A DNA stretch of 64,000 nucleotides, taken from positions 30,909,097-30,973,096 of the forward strand of contig NC_135505.1 of assembly GCF_052857255.1 (NCBI RefSeq). Reading direction: 5' to 3'. Source of the stretch: Amblyomma americanum (taxonomy: Eukaryota; Arthropoda; Arachnida; Ixodida; Ixodidae). The stretch's first letter is position 1. Each line of letters opens with the position of its first letter. The position numbers and the translations under genes are program-made. Under the pieces are notes generated by a model that searched no databases, was not told the origin of the DNA, and worked only from the letters and a program-made list of their open reading frames with translations. Below, piece after piece: positions 13,301 to 25,300 of this stretch.

Positions 13301-16300
13301 CACACTAGGCTTAACCGAGTTTCAAGATCAGAAATGTTTTGTTTTTGTATTCCACATCTCCAGGTTTTGAATATATGACGGTCACTTTTTAAAAGACGTT
13401 TATTGGCTTGCAAATTAATGTAGAGAAACTGTAGAGGCAAGTCACACATGTAAATTATTCCACCAGCTGAGAGGTACTTGAGGCGTTTAGTGCAACAATA
13501 TCGCACACTTTCTGATTTAGCGCATGCAGTAGTGACGGGCAACTTTGCTACCGAGTGTTTTTTTCGCCTAAAATAATGAAAATTCTTCTTATTCTTTATT
13601 GCCGCTGCGCTTTATTCACTACATAAAACCATTTATTTAAATATGGCGGAATTTTATATACTGCACAGAAATAGACGCTTGCATTCTTGATGCACAGACT
13701 GCGGAATCAACAGAAGCCACACACCATCAGTGTTTTTGTCAATGATCCACGTGTTTTAGTATGGCACGACTTAGGAAAGACCCGATTGGGAACCGTCTAA
13801 GGTGGCACGTACTCCTCTAAAACACGTAGGATCGACTTTCATGGGCAGGTGCAAATTCTGCGGGTAGTATGCCGACTTATACCACATGGTGTGAGCCCGC
13901 CAGTACAATACACATAGGTACGTTATAAGTAAGCCAACTAGGGGGGGGGGGGGAGGGGGCTGGGATGCGGCCCTGTCCAGCTCGGTCCTGGAGGCCTAGC
14001 GGGCCCTGGTCCAGAGAGCACGGGCAGCGACCAGTGCCGTCATGGAGAACGCACTGCCACCCAGTGCAACTGCCTTCCCACCTCTCTATCCGAAATCAGT
14101 ACAGTGCTATCTTAGAGGTTATATTCTCCTCCTTAGTCACAAGGATGGACTGAGGCCTAAGGGTGAGGTGGGAGGTTTAGATGAGAGTGCACGCTGGACT
14201 CCGAAACGAAATACAGCAGGGCAGTGAGCTTTTGCGTGGCATCACCGTTGGGGGCCTTCTAGTCTTCGTATATCTGGGTGTAGAGCGCAGATAGCGCGGA
14301 TGCTTGCCGTGCCGGGAAAGGTCCAGACGAGGTGACGCAAATGCACGTTGCAGTCAGCAGAGCGATTGGGGCAGCCGACCGTGGCTCGGCGCCATCGACT
14401 CAGCATATTCGGTGTGCGCGCTGCTCTTGCTCGCGCCTTGTCAGCGTGCAGCTGGGCCGGGCGAGTGAGTCCAAAAGGAATAGGCGAGGAAATGCCGGGT
14501 ATCACACACGGGAAATTTCTAACGCAGTTTCGGACAGACGCGAGAAAGGGCGCCAGGGGTTTTGAGGACTTCTTTTAAGACGAAAGCCTTTCGTGGCTCA
14601 TCAGTGTGAGTAAGACCTGTCCGCAGGAAACGTGTGCAAGTGTCCGCTCCACTTGTAAATGAGGCGAAATGGGGGAGAAATTAAGACAAGAAATTAGAAT
14701 AAAAACGAACAAAAATAAAAAGAATTAATAATAAAGAACTGAAAATAAAATAAAAACAATCAAAAATAAACATTAGAAAAATAAAAATATAAAAACAAGA
14801 AAAAATATTTATTTATTTATTTATTTATTGTACCCTCAGGGCCCGAAGGCATTACAGAGGGGAGTGGGAATACATAAAAATTCAGCCTAAACAGCAACAA
14901 GGAGGGAAAACAAAAATAATCCAGGAATACATAAAAAGTGAAAACACAGGAAGGCAATAAGATTAGAATGCAGTGGGGATATATTAAAACAGTGTGTAGA
15001 AAGTAAAAAGGCAATTTTTATACAGTAATAAACGACACATACTCAGAAAGAAACATTAAGGACTTTACGAAATGCATTGTTATCGGAAATACCTGCGATG
15101 TCGTGGGGAAGGTGATTCCAGCTGACACAAGTTCGGGGTATGAATGAGTCATGAAAACATTTGGTGTGAAAAGATGGGATTCCAACTTTATGACGGTGAT
15201 CAACGCGTGCTGATATGTAACATGGTCTAGACAGTAACTTAGGATTGAGAAAGCTGTTGTGGTAAATTTTATGAAAGAGACACAATGAGGCTATTGATCT
15301 GCGGTGGGAAAGAAGTGGTAGGGACAAACTTGATTTCATGGCGGTTACACTGCTTGTTCGGTGATAATTAGAAAGAATGAAACGGCATGCGCGGTTCTGT
15401 ACAGCTTCCAAATCTGAAACGAGTGAATCGATGCCAGGGCTCCAGACAGATGCAGCATATTCTAACTTGGACCGAACCAATGTTTTATAAAGTAATAATT
15501 TTATTGAAGTAGATGAACGTGAGAAATTTCTGCGAAGGTACCCAAGCATGCGATCAGCGTTATTTATTATGTATTCAACGTGAGTTTTCCAAGACAGGTT
15601 ACAAGAAACGTAAACACCCAGATATTTATAACATGACACGGTTTCGAGAGACACGTTGTTAATGTGATAAGAAGAAGGGGCATTAGAGAGACGAGAAATG
15701 CGTACATGTTTACACTTATTAATGTTTAGTTGCATGTTCCAAGTAAAACACCAGTCAAGAACCTTGTTAATATCGGATTGAAGACAAGAGACATCATTAC
15801 CATCTTTAATTTCGCGGTAAATAACACAATCATCGGCAAAAAGATTAATTGAAGAAGAAATGTTAGCCGGTAAGTCATTTATATAGATGAGAAAAAGGAG
15901 GGGCCCAAGAACTGACCCCTGAGGCACGCCGGAACGGACAGGCAAAGAATGAGAGTTTATATTGTTCGCTGTTACGAATTGTGAACGGTTAGAAAGAAAG
16001 CATTGTAGCCATGCAAGGACATTAGGGTCTATGTTAAGATTGCTTAATTTAAGAAAGAGAAGCTCATGTGAAACAGTGTCAAACGCTTTCGAGAAGTCCA
16101 AAAATATGCAATCTGCCTGAGACCCGTGGTCAAGGATGCAATGAAGGTCATGTGTGAAACATATTAGCTGAGTTTCGCATGAAAAAGACTTACGAAAACC
16201 ATGCTGGGCAATGCTGAAAAAGGAGTTAGATTCTAAAAAAGAGATGAGATGAGAATATATGACGTGTTCCATGATCTTGCACGGAATACTAGTGAGTGAT

Positions 16301-19300
16301 ATAGGTCTAAAGTTATCAGGAGAATGTTTACTTCCGGACTTATGCAGTGGAATCACCTTCCCAATTTTCCTATCATTGGGAATACAACCTGTTGCAAGAG
16401 ACTGCTCAAATAATTTAGTAAGAATTATGGAACAATAGTACTTTGTATTAATTAAAAACTTCGAATTAATGTTGTCAACACCGCAGGAAGAGGAAACCTT
16501 AAGATTTTCTATGATGCACTGGATGCCTGACGTGTCGAATATAACTGGATCCATAGGAAGAGCATCAAAAACAGGGCACACGCGATGAACAAGAGAAACG
16601 TTGGTAGAAAATGCCGCAGCAAATATATTGTTTAGAACAGAAGCACATTCGTATGGAGGAAAGGCAACACCATCAGAAGAAGTAAGTAGTATTGTGGAAG
16701 GGTCCTTCTTGTTAACTACATTCCAAAATTGTTTTGGATTATTGACCAGCATAGCAGGCAGTGTGTGGTTAAAAAATGTGTCCTTTGCGTTTTTTAGCGC
16801 ACCTTTGTACTCTGCAGCTGCGGAAAAGTAGGCCTCCCATCGTTGTTTAGAATTCAACAACTTCGCAGAGCGGAACAAGCGCTTCTTTTTATTGGAGAGT
16901 CTTTTTAAAACATTATTAAACCAAGGTGATTCACGATCGCACTTCAAAGATCTTAATGGTACAAAAGTGTTAATGAGATGTTCAACGATATCCTTGAACA
17001 AATCCCAGTTAGCGTAAAGAGAACGCTGTGAAAAGCCTGGTAAGTAATCATCCAAAAAACCAGCTAGTTCGCAGTTAATAGCATTAAAGTCAGCCCGTTT
17101 ATAATCTCTAATGTGTTTAGTCTGACTAACTCGGATAGATACAGGAATTTGTACATCAAAATGCAGCAAAGAATGATCACTGAGACCAGGTAGGTAAAAA
17201 ATCGAAGGGATATGATCAGGCACGTTAGTTAGAACAAGATCTAAAACATTCGATGAGGATAAAGTAGTTCGAGTAGGTTTCGAGACTAACTGCGAAAGAT
17301 TGAAATCCATACAAGTTGACAAAAACTTTTTACACTCAGTAGAAAAAGAGCTGAGATAAGGTGATGTACTAGTCCACACGATACTAGGGTAGTTAAAGTC
17401 ACCAGCTAAGACAATAGGTGTACTCGGAAATCGTACAGTGATCATGTTAAGGGAATCATGCAATTCATCAACGAATGTATGGCTCGAGGACGGGGGACGG
17501 TAACATATACCCAAAATCATTCTCTTAAAACGTACACTAAGTTCCACCCAAACCAGTTCCAGGCTAGTTGGAATATTAATAGGCGAAGCTACAAAATTAT
17601 CCGCGACAGCTATTAAAACACCTCCTCCAGATCTCTCACTTCTGTCAGATCTAAACACGTTATAGCGTTTTTTGCAGTCAAACAGTTCAATGTCCGCTAT
17701 CTTGGAAGAAAGCCATGTTTCGGTTAGTAAGACGACATCAGCATCACACGAATCAATGATAGGATTAAGTTCATCGCGCTTGGGTAGTAAGCTTCGTATG
17801 TTGGAAAAAAGAAAAGAAAGCGAGTTGCCAGTATCGGACACTGGCCCACTGCCCCTCGCGCAGCCCTACGGCGCGTAGGTCGAGCCAGAGGTACCGTCAT
17901 TTGACTGCTGATTGTGGACTGGCGAAGGAGACAATCGATCAGTCGGCTCAGCATGTGATGAACCAGCGATACCGTGACTTAAGTTACTATCAAGAGAAGT
18001 TGCTGATGCCCGAAGATTAGCCTCCATGAAAACGCAGTCGCGAGCAGGGTTATAACTGTAGCATTTGTTCTTAATGTACAGTTTGTTGTGCCTAAGCTTG
18101 TAAAATGAGTCCTGGCCCTTAGCGAATTGAAGCAGCTTTTTCCTGGCCTGACGCGTTTCCAACGAGTAATCTTCACTTACGGTGATACCTTCATCTTTAA
18201 GTTTCGCTGGCTGGGATAGAATTTGTTGCTTTGTTTTAAAGGAGGAGAACTTCACGATGACCGGGCGACATTTATCATCCGTAAATGTACCAATCCTATG
18301 GGTACGTTCAAACGCATCCTTCATAAGCGCCGGACGGAAGCAGTTAGAGATAACGCTCAAAAGCTTGTCTTCCGTTCCTTCCCATGTTTCCGTTGGACTG
18401 TCACGTAAGCCAAAAAACAATAGATTGTCTCTTCGCTGCCTGTCTTCAAGCTGTGACTGACTAAGCCGCAATTTGGCATTCTCGCTAATCAGGTTATCAG
18501 CGAGTTCGCGCAGGGTCAGCAGCTCTTGTAGAGCTTCGTCAGAAGCAGAAGCTTGAAGTTCAACTGCCGACAGCCTCGCATCGATATCGGAGATATTCTT
18601 TTTCATAGATTCCTGATTTTCCTTTATTTCAGATATGGAAGCAATTAAGCGTAACTGTTCGGTTTCCATTCTAGCAGTGCGTGAGTTAACGTTCTGTAAT
18701 AAAGTTAACACGTCATTAAGCTTTTCCTGTACAGAGTCATCCGTTTCACTGTTCTTAGAACGCGTACCAGGGCCAGGGTTAAGTTCGACATCACCCGACT
18801 GCAGAACCAGCTGAGCACACACATCAAATGACTGCACAAGCAAACATAATAGCACTTGTGGGCGTGGGAACAGCACAAGACAAACATTGCTAGATTTCTT
18901 TGCAAACATAGGAACGTCATTACTAACCTGCATGAACAAACGCATGCTGTCAAGCAACCGTGCCACGATGCTGTTCACACGCCCACTGGAAGGCGCGGGC
19001 CGCTGGCGTTCTTTTATATCCAGAGGAAATGGTGATGTCGTAGGCGATGAGCTGAACTTCTGCGAAGGAGCCACGGTCCAAGAGGGTTGCCAGGACGGGT
19101 CATATGAAGCCAGGTCAGCATAACAGCAATAAGGTGCAGGTGCAATCCATGCGGTGTCTGTTGGAGCGGTCGATGCCACGTAGATCTGAAGATATCCCGC
19201 TATCTGCATGAACAAACGCATGCTGTCAAGCAACCGTGCCACGATGCTGTTCACACGCCCACTGGAAGGCGCGGGCCGCTGGCGTTCTTTTATATCCAGA

Positions 19301-22300
19301 GGAAATGGTGATGTCGTAGGCGATGAGCTGAACTTCTGCGAAGGAGCCACGGTCCAAGAGGGTTGCCAGGACGGGTCATATGAAGCCAGGTCAGCATAAC
19401 AGCAATAAGGTGCAGGTGCAATCCATGCGGTGTCTGTTGGAGCACAATGACCATTAAAAGTAAACATGGAGGGAGAAAGAAAGCACAGAGAGAGGCTTTC
19501 GCATTTCCCCTCACAAGCAGACTTAAGTGCAAATGAATTTTTCATTTGTGTTCCCCTAGGTCGTCGACCCCAATGTAGTTGTCCACTGTGGCGCAGTTAA
19601 GTTTCCTCTGGGAGTTTTCACGATGCGTCCAGCATGCATGCCCGATCGACATTTTAATCTCAGCGGAAAATATATAATTCGATGGCGCAACCAGAATGAA
19701 AAAAAAACATAAGTGAACTAATTTCGTCAAATAAAAGCTCAAAGAACGGCTGATCTTGGTTACATTGGACACAGCGATGGCTGTTGCGGTGTTTGAATTT
19801 CATGATATATGGAAGTGAAAAATTCAAGTGCGACATTGGCATATGTAAAGTTATAAGCGCTTTTTTAAGTTTTCCACAAGTACAGGCTTTCGACTACTGC
19901 TCTCTCCAGTCCACCGTTCCAGGCGCTGTTCCAGTAACCACACTCTCAATCATCGCCATGTCAACCACCCTCCGGTAGAGCCGAAGTTCTCTTTCACTGT
20001 ACCCTACTCTTTCCTAGGTAACCCTCCTCCTATTTCAACGGTGTCCACCCGTGGCAAGCCGTCTCCGGCTGCGCCCTCCTACGCTCGTGAGTCTCGCCAT
20101 GTCATCCGTTTGTGTGCAAAGTTGACTTTTGTGGAAGCCATTTTCCGGTCGCGCATAACACAAGCCATACACTCCTGCTTGCAGCCGTTCCGTTTTCTCG
20201 AACTCGGGGTCCGACAGCCCCCTGTACTCAACGGTTTCAATCATGCCGCCGATTTCCAGACACTGTCTTTTGACGGGCGGGTTTCCACTCTTCATATTTT
20301 TTAACATGTTCGAAAGGAAAATCTTTGCCCGGCGGACGTCGCGACTACGTAGGTAGCGCCCTCTTTCTTGGCGGTGACGTCAAATGATATTTGCCATTGC
20401 AGCAGCAGAATGTTGCTATAAGTTGGGAGCAGCAGCAACACTTCGTACTCATGTTCTAACCTCCGGTCTTGTCGCGGACTCTAAGATTTGTCTTGTCACG
20501 ACTCGGGAGAAATGCGAGCACCTTCCCGAATCAAGGCAAAAGAAAGTGGAGTTTACGCCCAGCGCTAGCCGGTTTATTTGCAGCGTTGTCAATGATACGG
20601 CGCAACGAATTCAGGTAACAGTAACATATTTTTAGGTAAAAGGCAGGAAAATCCGACGCGGCGTTACATTGAGCAAGGAATAAAAAGTGATAACTTATAA
20701 CAGAGCATGATATAACCATTTATTTACACGCGGTGGCTGAAGTACGTACGTGCTGGTTACACGCATACAAGAGATTGTTATTAAGGATGAGAGAGGAATA
20801 ATAAAATGAGGCGAAAAGTTTAAATTGCAGAGGAGGTGGAAAACAAGAATACGACTGAGGGCGCAGCGACAGTCCATACACCATAACACGAAGCGGTTCT
20901 CGAAGGCGAAGTTCCTTCCGGTACGGCTAGCAGGTTGTCGAGGGAGATGCGGTGTCTTGGAGTCCCAAGAGTGCTCGGCGGGGTCTACACCCAAAGGAGC
21001 GGACTGCAGAGGTAACGAACAGGCTTTGTGGCGTATGCCGAAGACCCTCGTGGACACTGCCTTTTCTTCAGGAACTTCTCAAACCTCGCGTGCGTTCACA
21101 CATCACTTTGACACTGCTTGGCCTTCCTGTCACAGAGGGCTGAAAGCCGCTTTGGTTGAGAGTCGAGGTTGAGGTCAACCTCGGCACCAAAACAAATACC
21201 TCACAAACTTATAAACATAAAAAAGACACGTACGCGCTCACTTTCGTACTGGTAGAGGTCACCTTCAAGGCCGGAGCAAAAAAAAAGATACGAACAGAAA
21301 ACCTTTGCCCACACCGTCCTCTGTCTCCGGTGGTTGACCAGAGCAATCTTGTAAGGATAATCCCGTTGTCTTCGTACACGTAGGCGGCGAACAGAACTAC
21401 GTTGCAGTTCACGGCACATAATATTTAAAAAAAACACGGATGCCTAAACATGCGGAACTAAGCATAAATACATAAATGTTGCCACGTTTCTGACAACACC
21501 TCGTGTTCATATCCTGCACATCGAGCCAAATGACATGTTGAATAAGGTGACTGGGTGAAAGAGCAACAACTTTGATGCAAAAAGTGGTGGTGGTGAAAAT
21601 GTTTGTTGACACATTTAAGAGCTACATATTGACGTGGTGAGGGTGGGGGATCCTGACAACGTCGATGGGAGTCTGTTGGCTGATGCTGCCTTCCTTCCTC
21701 GGTTAAGGAGCCGCACTTGGTCATTGAGCTATGACCTTTTCAGAGCTACCTGCCACACTTCGGCTTGGTTGGTAAATGCGTATTAATATTGGATTGGCCT
21801 GACAAGCCCAGACCATATGGTATAGATTGGAGATCTCGCCTTAGAAGCAGCAATAGCTATCAAAGGAGTCCTGGTCAATGGCACTTAGTTTGGATGAATA
21901 TGAAAATGTCTATGTTAGTAGGCGTCAGACATGCATTTCCTGTCTCTTGGATCGACCCTTAGGCGGAGACGATACTTCCGGCATGCTATTTTACAGTGGC
22001 GTGTTATATCCTGTAGTTAGATGTTTGAGTGGGTGTGTTGAGTTCCGGGAGAAAAAAGCTCGTACAAAAGTGTTTGTAAACTTCTTCCCCACCATCCCCT
22101 CATGGCCACGTACCAACACTAGGCGCTTGTTTGTAGGCATAGGTGTCCGTTTCGGAAGATGTGCGCCGCAATCGGGGGAATCCCCCTGTGGTGTGACTTA
22201 TGTAGGCTGTCTGTGAGTCCATAAGAATGCACTGGGAAGCGGCTTGAATAGCTGCCATAACATTAGCGATTTCTTCAGTTACCGTATGGGAGTTGCAGCG

Positions 22301-25300
22301 GGTAGTGGGACCGCCCGCCGCAAGCATGTTGTTTAAAAGCCAATTGGGTGCGTTTTTTCTGCCTCCTCTGATTTTACTGATACTTTGTAGTGTTGTAATT
22401 GGGGAGATAGTTTTCCCCGCTTACCGCAGCTGACACAGTACAAAGCCACCCGTACTCCACCCCGTGATCGCGTACGCTACCGAGCGCACGCTGACCATGG
22501 CGGGCCTTGCTCTGCGCGTACAAAGGAACGACACACTCGCTGACACAAACAAGGCATTTACTGCTACAGAAACAATAACGCCAGCTAGCAACAAAACACG
22601 CAAAGGAATCGAGGTCGTCCGACCCACCATCAAGGTTACGAGCGAATGTGTGGTCACGCTAGTGCAGGGGATACTGCGAGGCCGGACGGCCTCCTCGCCC
22701 CGCTGGCGAAGAGCGGAGCCACGAGCAACACGTCCGCTCGCGCCGACGATCCCAGCCGAAGAGCTCTCTCTCCGGCGCGCGCGGAAGCTAACTCTCGCGC
22801 TGCAAAGCTGGCGCCCTCTCCTGTCATTTAAGGTAACTAATCAGGAAATGCGCCATAGAGCTACGAGTACCAACACGAATGCGCCCCTCCTAGAGGCGAG
22901 ACTGCTGCTGCACGGTGCATCGTGGGAAAGCAAACGAAAAGGGAACCTCAGGGCTCGCCGAGTCCTCTCAACTTTCATGGTACATTCTCGGCAGTTTTCT
23001 TGTCTTTTGTGGAAAAATTTCACAGCGGGGCGGTCTTTTCGTGCGGCACCAACGAATATTAAAATTTCTCATTGTTTTTTTTCAATCGGGCAGATTCCTA
23101 CGTGCATCCTTGATTGTGTGATGTCACTCGACGCGCGACCGTCCATATTCGCTCTGCGTTTGCTGAAGAAGAAAACTTCCAGCTGGCTTTTCATCATTTC
23201 AGACAAATCATGACCCAAGTTTCCACTTAAAGTCGCGAGTATGGTCGGTTGATGCACACATAACAGGTTTTGTGACAGTACCTGTGACGTCATGGGCCGT
23301 CGGTCGAGATGTAATCGTTTGGGCGAAACCCAGTTTTGGTATCAGTTTCCTGATTTTTGTTTTTGTCTTTAAGTACTTCTTCTTGGCATTTTGAAAACGT
23401 TTTGTTTGTACTGAGCGAGGAGATTCTGAAGAATGTGATGCGATTATGAACTGAAAATGATAAAAAAACACTCTATATGGCCTTTAACAGCTGCAGCTGT
23501 TTTTGTCGGGCTCCAGCCCTGCCCGACCACGTCAACAAAGACTGTTAACGCGCTCACAGGCCTTGTTGTAGGCCTGGTTGTAGGCCTGGTTGCAGGCCTG
23601 TTCGATGGCTATGGCCGAGTGGCGGCCCGTGTGGCAGACAACGTGCATATTTCTGAGTGCCGGAGTTGTCGTGAGTTTATCGCGCCATTGTGTGGAAAGG
23701 TGGACTCTGCGGTAGTGTGGAGGTCTTGGACGAGGTGGCTGCCTGTTTTGGTGACCTGTCCTCTACGGAGCTTTGCGTGTCCACGAAGGAGATATATGCC
23801 GCAGCTGCTCTAGGTGTAAGCTTTTTTTTACTGCACTTCTTTCATTCAAGGCCTGTAAATAATGTTGCGTAAACGGCGCCTTGCTGCAAACATTTTAGCC
23901 ACCTTTTTTCAGTGATCTATATTTTTTATTTGCTTTTTATCCCTGCCGCCAATATTTAAGAATTTATTTAATTACAAGTGACAAATAGTCAACTTCGGAA
24001 GTCAAAAAAATACTGCAGACTAGGCCACGCAACTCTCATGCCACTCAGCTGGTTTTTTGTTGTGGTTAGCCTATCAAAAGATGGCACATACCCACACTGG
24101 GGGATCGGCCAAGAATCGGGTGGCTATTGACCAGGCTGGTACACTTCGTCGTCTTTTAACACCCTGAAGAGTTTCAGCCTGGACAGCCAGCGTAATGCGG
24201 AACTCGGGCCACCCATTGGGGAATGATGACGTGGAGAAAAGGCACGAAATTGAAAGGGTTTATTACTGCCATTGTGCTTCACTGCTCAAATCTGACTGGT
24301 TTAATGCTCTGTCGGTAACGGCAAATGGTCGGTCAGGAAAGCCAGAAGAGAATTTTTTTATTGGAAACGCAACGCACTATGCACGACAACAAACGCAGTA
24401 GGACGGCCTCTTTGGTTTAGAGTGAACCCTTCCACTCGCAAAACCAAACACTTAGAACACGTGGAAGACGATCTGTAAAAAACGGAGAATTCATTATATT
24501 CTCAACGGCTAGAAGTGTACTGAACTTGCGTTTGGGGCTGAGCCGTTCCCTTGCTGTGGTTTCCAGCCTTCCTAGTCGCCGACAACGGAAAGCGTACGGG
24601 CAGCAAGCTTGTCACTGAAGAGTTCTGGGATCAGGAGACTAAACGAAACTTCTGTGAAGCATCCGACTGCTTGAAGAACGAAGAATGCAGGGAAAAGAAA
24701 GTAAGAGTTTTCAATGAACTCTGCAGGCAGTCGCTATTTTCTGTACAAAGCATTTTCTTGAAAAGCAGTGAGCTGGATAGCAGATAACGCCGTCTGCTTT
24801 CCACCAGACGTCTTACAACCCCTTGCGCTAACAAAGGGTTCCCGAACAAACCCACGCAGAAAAAACCGTTCGATGAGAGGGTTTCTTGAACAAGCTGCGT
24901 TTATACAGGGTGTTTCATGGAAGACTTTAAACAATTTTTAAAAATGCGCTATTTGAGTTACAAGAGCGCTTTTTTCGACACTGCATTGTCACCTGTGTAG
25001 TACATCACAATACAGCTAAGACGTGCTATCATCAGCCTCGCTAACTAATACTGAATAGTCAATTTTTGACTGTTAGTGTTAATCTTCGTGAAGAGGCGTG
25101 TAGGTCGCGGTAATTAGTAGCCATATCATTCTTAGGATTTCGAAAACGCAGTCACCCCAGGCGCTCTGGCCCAACAAATTTTGCCTACACCGCGCCAAAA
25201 TACATGTGCTCTCGAGAAGCTTGCAGGCAACGGGACCTTTCCAGTAAACGTAACTCGTGGAAATTGCCAAAATTTGTTGGGCCACAGCGCCGAGCGTAAG

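Larger units (their letters stand above)
14805..19444 (-). mobile_element. CR1-like non-LTR retrotransposon, nearly intact
   Basis: Minus-strand element with a 5' region of two 239-bp copies, ORF1, a single in-frame TAG, ORF2 and a ~240-bp 3' UTR ending in a run of AATA repeats (14805-14829). ORF1 has a 2A motif, a coiled coil and an L1-ORF1-like RRM/CTD; ORF2 has an APE endonuclease and RT. Both long frames lack disabling mutations apart from the TAG between them, suggesting a young insertion. RT features (HGFRKSFSCETQL, VPQGSVLGPLLFLIYINDLP, FADDC) place it in the CR1/Jockey assemblage; the exact clade needs a tree. It lies in reverse orientation within the 17-kb intron of the M13-like gene. 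Confidence 0.88.

Noticed and set aside
22100..22327. Minus-strand ORF with ILMDSQTAYIS, like the RNase H TDSQTA block of LINEs
   Set aside because: Only one short motif matches; no neighbouring LINE domain found, so not called.
23457..23872. ORF with GLVVGLVVGLVAGL and CRSC...CG, considered as a start exon of a second M13 gene
   Set aside because: The hydrophobic part is a 12-bp minisatellite and the cysteines do not fit the M13 CxDFY...CG pattern.
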